DNA of 64,000 nucleotides from Synechococcus sp. MU1617. Lineage in GTDB: Bacteria > Cyanobacteriota > Cyanobacteriia > PCC-6307 > Cyanobiaceae. Positions within the stretch are counted from its first letter, which is position 1; each line of letters starts with the position of its first letter. This document shows, in pieces, positions 7,510 to 16,001 of the stretch. The stretch spans positions 558,001 through 622,000 of the forward strand of contig NZ_VTLB01000002.1 in assembly GCF_020514235.1 (NCBI RefSeq), read 5' to 3'. Below the pieces are notes generated by a model, which was not told where the DNA came from, ran no database searches, and worked only from the letters and a program-made list of their open reading frames with translations. Position numbers and translations under genes: made by a program.

Positions 7510-9063
7510 TCACTGCGGAGTGACCGTGCCCCGCCGCCATTCTTTCCAGGCCAGCCTTGGCGCACTCCAGAGGGTGGCCAGCACCAGCGGGGTGACCGGC
7601 ACCGCGGTAATCACGATGAAGGCTTGAAGTGCGTCGATGGAAGTGCTGTCCCCCAGGCCCGTGCCGATGCGCAGCAGCACCAAGGTGAGACTGCCGATCA
7701 TCAAGGCCCAGAACAGGCGAAGTAGCGCAGGGGGCTCGTTGCGGCCGCTCACCACCATGGCCGCGGCGTAACTCATCGAGTCGGCGCTGGTGCACATAAA
7801 CAGCACCACCAGCAGCAGGCCGATCGGAATCAGCAGGCCGGCCAGGGGCAGCTGGCTGAGGATGGTCAGCAGTGCAGCGGCGGCTCCGTTTTGGGCGAGT
7901 GCTTCGCTGATGCCGCCTCCGGCCAACTCCAGATGCAATCCGGTGCCTCCCAGCAGGGTGAACCAAAGGTTGGTCACGATCGGACAAAGGATGGCTACTG
8001 CCAGCACCAGTTCACGGATGCTGCGACCTCGGCTGACGCCGGCGGTGAACAGCCCCATCAAGGGCGCGTAGCCCAGGAACCAGCCCCAGTAGAACACCGT
8101 CCAGCCATTCACCCAGTTCGACGGCACGGCATTGGGTGTGAGGGCCATCTGCGGCAGATGGATTAGGTAGGTGATGAAGCCGCTGAAGAAGTGCTGAATC
8201 AGCCAGAGGCCTGGGCCCAACAGCAGCAGGCCCGCCGCCATGGCCAGGGTGAGCCACACATTGAGCTCCGAAAGCCACTTGATGCCTTTTTGAATGCCGC
8301 TGACGGTGGATGTTGCAAAGACGGCCGTCAGCAGCACTACCACCAGGGATTGCAGGCCGGCACTGTCGGTGAGCCAGGGCAGTTGCCCTGCGGCATTGCT
8401 GAGCTGCAGCGAGAGGAAGCCCAAGGGGCCAACGGTGCCCGCGATCGCGGCCACCACGGAAAAACCATCCGCCAGGTGACCGATCGGGCCATCCACCCAG
8501 GAGCGCGGCACGATGTTCACCAGGAGGGTGCGGGGACGAAGGGGTTCACCGCGTCGTTCGAGGATCGAGAAGGTGATCGTGGTGGTGGTGGCTACAAGAG
8601 CCCAGGCCAGGAAACCCCAGTGCAGAAAACTCACCGCCAGGGCGGGATCCACCGCTGCGGCTGTGCTGGGCTCGATCCCTTCAAACACCGGTGATGGTGT
8701 TTGGAAGTGATACAGCGGTTCGGCAGCGGACCAGAACACACCACCTCCCGCCAGCAGGGTGCAGATCAGCACCGCGCACCAATCGAAGAATTTGAAGCTC
8801 GGCTTGGCGTCCGCTCCCCCAAGCCGGAGTTTGCCGATGGGGCTGATGGCAAGGATCAGTGCGATCAGAAACAGCAGCATCACCATCCACTGCCAGACCC
8901 CGCCGAGGGCATCACTGATCACGGCTTTGCCGGCTTCGGTGAAGTGCTTTGCCAGAGCCAGGTCGACGGCCGAGACCAACAGAAAAATCAGCAGGGGGAT
9001 GGCGCCGACCCAAAGAGGGGGCTGTTGCCACCAGGAACGCTGGTTTGCGGGGTTGTCAGACAT
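7510..9063 (-). CDS. BCCT-family transporter
   Basis: A 517-residue, roughly 12-TM secondary transporter of the betaine/carnitine/choline (BCCT) family, in the inner membrane. The family signature GWTVFYWGWFLGYAP lies at 320-334. Two of the three tryptophans that form the betaine-binding aromatic box in BetP (W-W-x-x-W) are replaced here: W328, F329 and Y332. The BetP glycine stretch before the TEP motif is also altered (AGGGVFWSAAEP, 105-116). The substrate may therefore not be glycine betaine itself. It is the last gene of a packed minus-strand cassette, 18 bp after the flavoprotein, which suggests it imports or exports a compound handled by that enzyme. Confidence 0.92.
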   Translation of the reverse strand: MSDNPANQRSWWQQPPLWVGAIPLLIFLLVSAVDLALAKHFTEAGKAVISDALGGVWQWMVMLLFLIALILAISPIGKLRLGGADAKPSFKFFDWCAVLICTLLAGGGVFWSAAEPLYHFQTPSPVFEGIEPSTAAAVDPALAVSFLHWGFLAWALVATTTTITFSILERRGEPLRPRTLLVNIVPRSWVDGPIGHLADGFSVVAAIAGTVGPLGFLSLQLSNAAGQLPWLTDSAGLQSLVVVLLTAVFATSTVSGIQKGIKWLSELNVWLTLAMAAGLLLLGPGLWLIQHFFSGFITYLIHLPQMALTPNAVPSNWVNGWTVFYWGWFLGYAPLMGLFTAGVSRGRSIRELVLAVAILCPIVTNLWFTLLGGTGLHLELAGGGISEALAQNGAAAALLTILSQLPLAGLLIPIGLLLVVLFMCTSADSMSYAAAMVVSGRNEPPALLRLFWALMIGSLTLVLLRIGTGLGDSTSIDALQAFIVITAVPVTPLVLATLWSAPRLAWKEWRRGTVTPQ

Positions 9064-9081
9064 CGGATGAGGGGTGAAAGG

Positions 9082-10272
9082 TCAGGCTCGGACGGCGTCG
9101 CGTTGGTGGCTCCAGCAGGAGAGATCCACTGCAGGTTGTTCACCACTGGCGAGGCGTGCCAGAGAATCACCAATCAGGGGAGCGAACTTGAAGGCCTGGC
9201 CGGATCCCCCTGCAAACAGACTCAGCTTTGGGGTGAGCCGATCCAGCACGAAGTTCACATCGCTGGCCATGGAGTACGGGCTGATCACGGTCTCGACTCG
9301 CTCCTGAACTCCCTCCAATTCGTTGAACAGGAAGGTGTCGAGCAGCTCCACCAGTCGGGCTGGTGGCTCGGTGGCCATGGCGTTGGGTGCGGCGACCCGC
9401 AGTTCTTTTGGGGCCCAGTCGATACCGGCCTTGATCCGGGGTCGGCCATCCGCCGTTTGGCTCAACACGGGGAAGCCGTAGTACAGGCCACCATCGTCGC
9501 CTCGTTCTTGCTGGAAGCAGAACCACTGGGGGTAGCGATCAGCGAGTGCTGGGTTGACGGTGTAGTGGGCCCAAAGCATCGGCCACACCTCCAGTTTCGG
9601 TGCCAAGCCGAGGGGGGCCAGCAACAGTTGGCTCCAGATCCCGCAGGCCACCACCAGTTGGCTTGCGGCGATGTGCTCGCCGCTCTGCAGGGTGACGCCT
9701 CCACCATCGGGATCGAGTCCGGCCACTGGGCAGTGCTCGATCAGCTGATGGCCGGCGTTACGGGCGGTATTGATCCAGTGGGTGACAACTTTGTCGCTGC
9801 GCACGGCACCGGCGGTGGGTTCGAACAGGCCAGTGAAACCCGTCTTTGGCTTCAGCGGGAAACGGGCAGCGATCTGTTCGGCATTGAGGGCCTCATAGGG
9901 GATTCCCTGATCGTCCATGACCCGGCGGGCCCCGGGGATCGATCCCTCGATCGTTTCCTCATCCCAGCTTTCGCCGTAGAAGAGCAGGCCGTGGGTCTCT
10001 CTCAGCTGCTCGCCGGCGTGAGTTTCCTCTTCCCGCCAAAGGCGATTGGCCTCCTGGGCCAGACGGCAGAGCACCGGGTCGGAATACATCTCCCGGAACA
10101 TCCGGGTTTCGCCGTAGCTGCTGGCCTTGGCGTGGGCCAGAGTCTTGGCTTCAAGCAGCACCACATCGCGCACGCCGCGGCGGGCCAGGGATGCAGCGCA
10201 GCTCAGGCCCGCCATGCCGCCGCCGACGATCACGACCGCTGCGCGGCTGGGCAGTGAGGAGGGCGTGCTCAT
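9082..10272 (-). CDS. Sarcosine-oxidase-like FAD oxidoreductase
   Basis: A 396-residue flavoprotein of the monomeric sarcosine oxidase/N-methyltryptophan oxidase family (DAO fold). The FAD-binding VVIVGGGMAGLSCA motif is at 13-26. Substrate-site residues keep family spacing: T56-R57-x-x-R60, K281 (equivalent to the O2-activating Lys265 of MSOX) and K362 in FKF. The cysteine that binds FAD covalently in MSOX aligns with S331 (SPYSMASD), so covalent attachment is probably lost. Expected chemistry is oxidation of a secondary or N-methylated amino acid. Its ATG overlaps the upstream dehydrogenase stop as ATGA, implying translational coupling. Confidence 0.88.
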   Translation of the reverse strand: MSTPSSLPSRAAVVIVGGGMAGLSCAASLARRGVRDVVLLEAKTLAHAKASSYGETRMFREMYSDPVLCRLAQEANRLWREEETHAGEQLRETHGLLFYGESWDEETIEGSIPGARRVMDDQGIPYEALNAEQIAARFPLKPKTGFTGLFEPTAGAVRSDKVVTHWINTARNAGHQLIEHCPVAGLDPDGGGVTLQSGEHIAASQLVVACGIWSQLLLAPLGLAPKLEVWPMLWAHYTVNPALADRYPQWFCFQQERGDDGGLYYGFPVLSQTADGRPRIKAGIDWAPKELRVAAPNAMATEPPARLVELLDTFLFNELEGVQERVETVISPYSMASDVNFVLDRLTPKLSLFAGGSGQAFKFAPLIGDSLARLASGEQPAVDLSCWSHQRDAVRA

Positions 10273-11324
10273 TCGCTCTCTCCAAAGCTGAGGCCGATGG
10301 GTTCGGTGGAGGGTGTCGCTGCCACCTCCTCAAGGGCGGCCCCCACCGACAAACCCTGTTCGCGCTGATTGAGATAGTCACTGGCCCGCCGGCGCACCTC
10401 ATCGCGCACGAAGGCATAGACGTCCGTGGCGCCTGCGTCCTTCCAGGCATCGGGGGAGAACCGCTCGATCGAATCGGCGATCACGGCACCAGCATTCACC
10501 AGAGGGTCCGGCAGCACACGCACACCGCGGCGACGCAGGTCGTCTGCCAACTGCGGTTGCTGGAAGGGGGCATTGGCTGCAGGAACCACGGCGGGGGTCT
10601 TCAAGGCCGTCGCCATTTCGGTATTGATCAACCCGGAGATGGAACAGGGCAGCAGCAGGTCGAGATCTAACTCCCACCAGGCGCAGCTGTCCGGCAGCGG
10701 CGTCGCGCCGGGAAAACTGGCTCTCTCGCGATCAAGATCCACGGTGAACACGGTCCAACCGTGCTCGACGAGATGGCGGGCAACGGTGCCACCAACGGCA
10801 CCGCAGCCATGCACGAGGGCCCGGCCGGGATGGGCGTCGTTGAGGTCCTTGTCCAGAACGGCCTCCACGGCACCAAGGGTGCCGTGGGCGGTGGCAGCAC
10901 TGGCATCCACGGGGCTGCCAACTGCCGCCAGCACATGGGGGGTGAGCGCTGTCAGACGCTCCATGTCCTCCAGGCTGGTGTTGAGATCGCAGCCGGTGAT
11001 CATGGCGCCATCAAGCGACTCCAGCAGCTCGGCGGTGACGCTGATCAGTTCATCCTTGACCGCATCGGGCTCCGCTGCCCGGGCAACGATCTTGCCTCCA
11101 GCGAAACCGGTGCCGTAAAGATCGTGCTTGTGGGTCATCAACCCCGCCAGCCGCTGTCCATCAGCGATGCAGGCTTCGTCGCTCGGGTAATTGAGCAAGC
11201 GCAGGCCCCCGTTGGCGGGGCGCTTGGCGTCGGTGTCTTCCGCTACGACAAACACCGAGAGGTGGTCGGAGACGTGTTCCGCCAGTACCGACACGGTCGG
11301 CGCTGTTTTCTTGTCGCTGCTCAT
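10269..11324 (-). CDS. Glu/Leu/Phe/Val-type amino acid dehydrogenase
   Basis: A 351-residue NAD(P)-dependent dehydrogenase closest in pattern to leucine dehydrogenase. The substrate and catalytic lysines are K66 (MTHKHD) and K78 (FAGGK), and the catalytic aspartate is D113 (CDLNT), all within two residues of their LeuDH positions. The Rossmann loop VHGCGAVGG is at 171-179, and a PLVNAGAVIADS motif near 275-285 matches the LeuDH NAG block. The first Gly of GGGK is Ala. The ATG at 11324 shares one base with the upstream stop (TGATG). It presumably interconverts an amino acid and its 2-oxo acid; the side-chain preference is unknown. Confidence 0.88.
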   Translation of the reverse strand: MSSDKKTAPTVSVLAEHVSDHLSVFVVAEDTDAKRPANGGLRLLNYPSDEACIADGQRLAGLMTHKHDLYGTGFAGGKIVARAAEPDAVKDELISVTAELLESLDGAMITGCDLNTSLEDMERLTALTPHVLAAVGSPVDASAATAHGTLGAVEAVLDKDLNDAHPGRALVHGCGAVGGTVARHLVEHGWTVFTVDLDRERASFPGATPLPDSCAWWELDLDLLLPCSISGLINTEMATALKTPAVVPAANAPFQQPQLADDLRRRGVRVLPDPLVNAGAVIADSIERFSPDAWKDAGATDVYAFVRDEVRRRASDYLNQREQGLSVGAALEEVAATPSTEPIGLSFGESE

Positions 11325-12361
11325 CAGGCCACCTTCTCCATCATCTGGTGGTGTTCGACGTAGTCGAGACTCCACTCGCTGGGGGTTTCGGCGATGCGCT
11401 GTTGCAGACGCTCGTACACCGTGTCTGCAGCCGCGTCTCCGGCAGCATTGGCAAAGCTGTGGCGACTCCAGCTGCGGATCGTCGCCATTAGGCCGGCGGC
11501 GAAAGCGGTTGTGTCACCGTTGTCGTTCCAGCGGCGTCTGTACGGGCACTTCACATAGACCGTTCGTTCGTCCACGAGGCGCAGTCCGTTGCAGTAAGCG
11601 GCGCTGCTCGCGTCCTTCAGCGGAGCCATGAACTCCTCGGGGGACTTGTAGAAGTTCAGAACGGTGCCTTTTTTGTATTGCTCTGCGCTAATCAGACCTT
11701 CTTCCGCCATGCCGCGCCAGATCTGGTGCAATTGGTCGTGCACATTGCGGGTTTCGCCGCCGTTATGACCGAGATAGCGTCCTTCGTTATCGCGTGAGAG
11801 GTTCACGGTCAGCAGTCGCCCGCCCACCTTCAGCTCGCGACTACGCAGTTCGAGGATGTGGTTCCAGTCCTTCATCGCCTGGGCGGTGAAACGCTGAAGG
11901 GCATCGGCATCTCCGGAGGCCAGCACGTGGGTGTGGCTATCGAGTGGTCCGGGGGAGGTGCTCAGCCAGTGCATGGCTGTTGCGGAGAAGCCGAAGCTCA
12001 CGCTGTCCGGAGCCACGGAGGGCTCGTAGAAGCTGCGGGCACTCACCAGCACTGTTGGCTTCGGATCCCGGGGAATCTGCAGGGCCAGGTTTTCTGCCAG
12101 AGCGAGGTTGTCGTTGCTCGGTAAGTCGTTACCGATCAGCGTCAGATGAGCACTCGGCTGGTTGGCATGCAGGCGATCCAGCACCTGATTCCAGAGCCCT
12201 ACAGCAGTTCCGCCGTCGGCAGCTCCGTAATCGATCAGGACATGGCTGTCTGCGACAGCCAGTTGATTCACACAAGTCAAGGCCCAGTCCGAGGCGGCTT
12301 CGATGCAGAGAAGAGCGCCCTCGGTCTGCGCGCTGTAACCCGTGGTCATGGCGATGGCCAT
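11324..12361 (-). CDS. SABATH-family SAM-dependent methyltransferase
   Basis: A 345-residue methyltransferase of the SABATH (salicylate/benzoate/theobromine-type) family, best known from plants. The SAM-binding motif LIDYGAADGG follows an N-terminal YSAQTEGALL segment. Then come NDLPSND, the VSFGFSATAMHWLS block with the conserved Trp that contacts the substrate, and WNHILELRSRELKVGG before the last strands. The glutamine that helps bind the carboxylate in plant salicylate methyltransferase falls on Ala16 by my alignment. The start could be the ATG at 12361 or the one at 12349. It is the first gene of the cassette, 69 bp after rdgB. The methyl acceptor (carboxyl, amine or other) is unknown. 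Confidence 0.86.
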   Translation of the reverse strand: MAIAMTTGYSAQTEGALLCIEAASDWALTCVNQLAVADSHVLIDYGAADGGTAVGLWNQVLDRLHANQPSAHLTLIGNDLPSNDNLALAENLALQIPRDPKPTVLVSARSFYEPSVAPDSVSFGFSATAMHWLSTSPGPLDSHTHVLASGDADALQRFTAQAMKDWNHILELRSRELKVGGRLLTVNLSRDNEGRYLGHNGGETRNVHDQLHQIWRGMAEEGLISAEQYKKGTVLNFYKSPEEFMAPLKDASSAAYCNGLRLVDERTVYVKCPYRRRWNDNGDTTAFAAGLMATIRSWSRHSFANAAGDAAADTVYERLQQRIAETPSEWSLDYVEHHQMMEKVA

Positions 12362-12430
12362 GGACCTCGTCAGCGGCAGGCTTCACCGTACAGACCATGC
12401 TCCAGGAGCCTTTGTATCCGTGGTTCTTCT

Positions 12431-13012
12431 TCAGGATGCACCGAGCAACTGGCGCAGCTTGGGTTCCAGGAGGCTGAAGGCCTTGCCGCGGTGGCCGTGC
12501 TGCTTTTTCTCCGCCAAATGCATCTCGGCGAAGGTGCGGCCGGTTCCAGCGACTTCGAAGATCGGGTCGTAGCCGAAACCCTGATCTCCCCGGGGTGCGG
12601 CTGTGATCAAGCCGTCGCAACGGCCTTCCACCTCCAGCAGGATGGCGCCGTCCGGAGCGGCGACACAGAGCGCGGCGCAGAAATAGGCCTGGCGTTGGTC
12701 TGAACCGTCCAGGGCTTTCAGCAGCCTGGCAATCCGTTCTGGATCCGTGGGGGCGTAGCGGGCGGAATGAACCCCCGGAGCGCCATTGAGAGCATCCACG
12801 CTGAGGCCTGAATCATCGGCCAGAGACCATTCCCCTGTTGCGGCCGCAATCGCTTGAGCCTTGAGCCGGGCATTGGCGGCAAAGGTGGTGCCTGTCTCAT
12901 CGACCTCCAAACCTTCAGGCTGGGGTCGCACCGTGACGGGCAGGGCCTGCAGCAAGCCCTCGAATTCTCGAATCTTTCCGGCGTTACCGCTGGCGATCAC
13001 CAGTGTCTTCAT
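12431..13012 (-). CDS. rdgB: XTP/dITP pyrophosphatase (RdgB/HAM1)
   Basis: A 193-residue Ham1-family nucleotide pyrophosphatase that removes ITP, dITP and XTP from the nucleotide pool. The motif IASGNAGKIREF at the N-terminus, LADDSGLSVDAL (69-80), PGVHSARY and GDQGFGYDPIF are all present. Full length. The ATG overlaps the phosphoglucomutase stop (ATGA), so the two are coupled. It may be co-transcribed with the methyltransferase cassette downstream. Confidence 0.95.
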   Translation of the reverse strand: MKTLVIASGNAGKIREFEGLLQALPVTVRPQPEGLEVDETGTTFAANARLKAQAIAAATGEWSLADDSGLSVDALNGAPGVHSARYAPTDPERIARLLKALDGSDQRQAYFCAALCVAAPDGAILLEVEGRCDGLITAAPRGDQGFGYDPIFEVAGTGRTFAEMHLAEKKQHGHRGKAFSLLEPKLRQLLGAS

Positions 13013-14472
13013 GCGGCCTCCGCGAACTGTCTGGCCCAGGCGAGCACCTTGTTCACTCGATCGGCATCAGGCCCTTCGCAGTAGAGCCGCAGCAGCGGTT
13101 CTGTGCCGGAAAAGCGCAGCATTAACCAGTGGTTCGGTCCCATCCTCAGTTTGATCCCGTCGGTGCTGATCACCTCCAGCACCTCGGCTCCGGCGACGGT
13201 CGAGGGCGTGCTCTGGTCCAGCAGCGTCTCGAGCCGTCGGCGCGCCTCCATGTCGGCCAAGCGCAGGTCGAGTCGGTCGTAGTGACTGCTGCCTCCGTGC
13301 TGTTGCTGGAGTGCATCCAGCCGCGCGCCAAGGGGTTGCTCTCCTTCCACCAGGGCTTCCAGCACAAGCATCGCCGCGAACAGGGCATCCCGCTCGGGCA
13401 GGTGCATGCCGAAGCCGACACCACCGGATTCTTCGCCGCCGATCAGCACATCCCCGGCCAGCATCTCTGCCGCGATGTATTTGAAGCCCACCGCGAGCTC
13501 CAGAACCTTGCGCCCCTGGGCCTCTGCCACCAGCCGCATCAGATCGGAGCCGCTCACGGTTTTGACAACGGCGCCCGGCAGCTGGCGGGCCCGGGCCAGG
13601 TGATCGATCAACAGGGGCATCAGCAGCTGGGTGCTGCAGAACCGGCCGGTTTCATCCACGGCGGCGATGCGGTCACCATCGCCGTCGAACACCAGTCCCA
13701 CAGCAGGAGTTCCGGCGGCGGTTGAGGCTTTCACCGCTGTGATCAATTCCCCGAGGTAGGGCGCCAGGGGTTCCGGCGGATGACCGCCAAACAAGGGATC
13801 ACGTTCGCTGCGGATTTCCTCCACAACGCCAGCAGCTGCAGGGCCGAGCAGCTCTGTCACACACCCGGCTGCTGATCCGTGCATCGGATCGACGATCACC
13901 TTCAGGTTGATGGCCTTGAGGCCATGCACCAGGGCGCTCAGATCCAGCTTGCTGCGCAGCCCTTCGAGATGCTCGCCGCGCCCATCAAACCGGGGGACTT
14001 CCGCTTTGATCGGTGCCGTGATGCCGCCGGCGGCCAGGCGTCGTTCGACAGCGGCCGTGAAGTCTCCTTCGACCGATCCACCAAAGGGCCCTTTGATTTT
14101 CAGCCCCAGCCATTCCGGCGGGTTGTGACTGGCGGTGATCACCAACGCTCCCAGTGCTTTGCGCTCCACCACGGCCCAGCTGCAGGCCGGCGTGGGTACA
14201 GCGGTGTCGGTGAGCAGGGGTTCGAGTTCACAGCCCCGCACCGCGGCCGCGATGGCTTCCGCCAATTCGGGAGCCAGAAAGCGCCGGTCGTAACCGATCA
14301 CCACGGTTCGGCTGTTGAGACCCTCGGGGGCGCGATGGGCAAGCTCCTGAGCCGCGGCAGCGGCAACGGGCAACAACCGCTCAACTGTGATGTCGACGCC
14401 GGTGATCCCGCGCCAGCCATCGGTGCCGAACTTGATCGGAGCTGGACTCAGAGGGAGGGGAGCCGATGCCAT
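13009..14472 (-). CDS. Phosphoglucomutase/phosphomannomutase
   Basis: A 487-residue alpha-D-phosphohexomutase. The four family sites are present: phosphoserine loop ITASHNPPEW, metal loop DGDGDR, sugar-binding GGEESGG, and phosphate-binding RFSGTEPLLR near the C-terminus. The E-E-S form of the sugar loop favours a glucose-type mutase, so conversion of glucose-1-P and glucose-6-P in glycogen and sucrose metabolism is likely. It is distinct from the glmM copy at 60.5 kb. Divergent from the nuclease gene at 14526. Confidence 0.92.
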   Translation of the reverse strand: MASAPLPLSPAPIKFGTDGWRGITGVDITVERLLPVAAAAAQELAHRAPEGLNSRTVVIGYDRRFLAPELAEAIAAAVRGCELEPLLTDTAVPTPACSWAVVERKALGALVITASHNPPEWLGLKIKGPFGGSVEGDFTAAVERRLAAGGITAPIKAEVPRFDGRGEHLEGLRSKLDLSALVHGLKAINLKVIVDPMHGSAAGCVTELLGPAAAGVVEEIRSERDPLFGGHPPEPLAPYLGELITAVKASTAAGTPAVGLVFDGDGDRIAAVDETGRFCSTQLLMPLLIDHLARARQLPGAVVKTVSGSDLMRLVAEAQGRKVLELAVGFKYIAAEMLAGDVLIGGEESGGVGFGMHLPERDALFAAMLVLEALVEGEQPLGARLDALQQQHGGSSHYDRLDLRLADMEARRRLETLLDQSTPSTVAGAEVLEVISTDGIKLRMGPNHWLMLRFSGTEPLLRLYCEGPDADRVNKVLAWARQFAEAA

Positions 14473-14525
14473 GGCACAGCCTGCACTTCAGAGGATCTAG
14501 CAGCTGGCAGCCGTAGGGTCGGCGG

Positions 14526-16001
14526 ATGGGTGACACCCCGCCTGCCGACAACGCCCTCACCGACCGGTTGCTGCGCAGTTGGCTGCGTTGCCGTCGCAAG
14601 GCCTGGCTCGATCGCCACGGGAATCCAGCCGAGCGGCGCTGGACGGCCCATCGCAATCTGCTGCTGGACGACCAGCAGCGCAGTTTTGTGGCTTTGATGC
14701 CCCGTAAGCCAGGCCATGGCCTCGCCGCCTGTGCTGCCGGTGCCGAGGCCGTGGTGGGTCTGCGCCTGAAGGGGTTTGGCTCATCCGGTGAGCGTTTGGA
14801 GGCGCATCCTCCACTGCTGCGGCGGGTCAAAGGCCAGAGCCGCTGGGGCGACTTCGCCTATCAACCCGTGCTCGCTCGTCAGGGCCGCCGCACCACCCGG
14901 GAACATCAATTGCCTCTGGCGCTGATGGCTCTGCTGCTTGAGCAGGAGCAGCAGGGTGACGTTCCGTCCATGCTGGTCCTCGGCGGTGGCGGCCGGCGCT
15001 TGGAACAGGAGCGGCTGAATCTCTCCAGTGGCCTGCGCCGACAGTTGTCCGAAGCGCTGCGGAAACTGAGTGTTGATCTCCAGCGGCCAGACCCGCCTCC
15101 TCTGGCCGCCGACCGGCGCAAGTGCTCACTTTGCAGCTGGCGGCTGGCCTGCAATGCCGTGGCGGATGAGGAAGGGCATTTGAGTGAGGTCAGCGGCATC
15201 GGGGCCAAGCGGCGCGAGATGTTGCTGGAGCTTGGGATTCGCGGCCTCTCCGATCTGGCCGCGGCTGATCCGTTGCAGCTCGCCGAGCGGCTGCAACGCT
15301 TTGGAGATCAGCACGGTGAGGTGGCCGCATCCCTGGTGGCCCAGGCCCGGGCGCAGCGCGATGGACGGGTGGACCGTTTGGACGCCGCACCGGTGCTTCC
15401 GGAACTGCAGGACTGCCCAGGTGTGCTGCTTTACGACATCGAATCAGATCCCGACGCCCGTCACGATTTCCTTCACGGTTTCCTGGTGTTACCCAGAAGC
15501 GAAAGCGGGGACTGGGATCTGGAGACAGTGGCGTACCACCCGATCCTGGCCTTGGCGGAGCACGGTGAAGCCAGATGCTGGCTCCGTTTGCAACGTTTGT
15601 TGAATCGCTATCGGGGTTGGCCGATCCTTCATTACGGGGAGACAGAAAGCCTGGCCTTGAGGCGTATGGCCGAGCGGCAGGGTGCCGCTGAGGCCGAGGT
15701 GCTGCAGCTTCGTCAGCGGTTGGTGGATGTGCATGCCCGGGTGCGGCATCACTGGCGCCTGCCCCTGGCCAGTTATGGCCTCAAGGCCGTGGCCGGTTGG
15801 CGGGGGTTTCACTGGAGTCAGGCAGGTGTGGACGGCGCCCGCGCCCTGCTGTGGTGGCGGCAGTGGCAGGGCGAGGGACCTGGTCGACGCGGCAACAGTC
15901 ACGGCCTGCGCTGGATCTTCGATTACAACCGTGACGACTGCCTGGCCACCTGGGCCGTTGCCGCTTGGTTGCTTGAACAAGATCAGGCGTCGGGATCCTG
16001 A
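14526..16001 (+). CDS. TM0106-family RecB-like nuclease with RNase H-like C-domain
   Basis: A 491-residue predicted nuclease. The N-terminal part has a RecB/Cas4-like layout, with C22 in RCRRKAW and a later C200-x2-C203-x5-C209 set that resembles an Fe-S-binding nuclease. A helix-hairpin-helix stretch follows (VSGIGAKRREMLLELGI). The C-terminal half begins with LLYDIESDPD and ends with DYNRDDCLATW, the acidic motifs of the RNase H-like exonuclease superfamily. The biological role is not known. The stop overlaps the convergent ygfZ by 19 bp. Confidence 0.85.
   Translation: MGDTPPADNALTDRLLRSWLRCRRKAWLDRHGNPAERRWTAHRNLLLDDQQRSFVALMPRKPGHGLAACAAGAEAVVGLRLKGFGSSGERLEAHPPLLRRVKGQSRWGDFAYQPVLARQGRRTTREHQLPLALMALLLEQEQQGDVPSMLVLGGGGRRLEQERLNLSSGLRRQLSEALRKLSVDLQRPDPPPLAADRRKCSLCSWRLACNAVADEEGHLSEVSGIGAKRREMLLELGIRGLSDLAAADPLQLAERLQRFGDQHGEVAASLVAQARAQRDGRVDRLDAAPVLPELQDCPGVLLYDIESDPDARHDFLHGFLVLPRSESGDWDLETVAYHPILALAEHGEARCWLRLQRLLNRYRGWPILHYGETESLALRRMAERQGAAEAEVLQLRQRLVDVHARVRHHWRLPLASYGLKAVAGWRGFHWSQAGVDGARALLWWRQWQGEGPGRRGNSHGLRWIFDYNRDDCLATWAVAAWLLEQDQASGS

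Noticed and set aside
8701-10257. A 518-codon open frame on the + strand
   Set aside because: It is antisense to the flavoprotein and part of the BCCT gene, has no family motifs, and long antisense frames are expected at this GC content.
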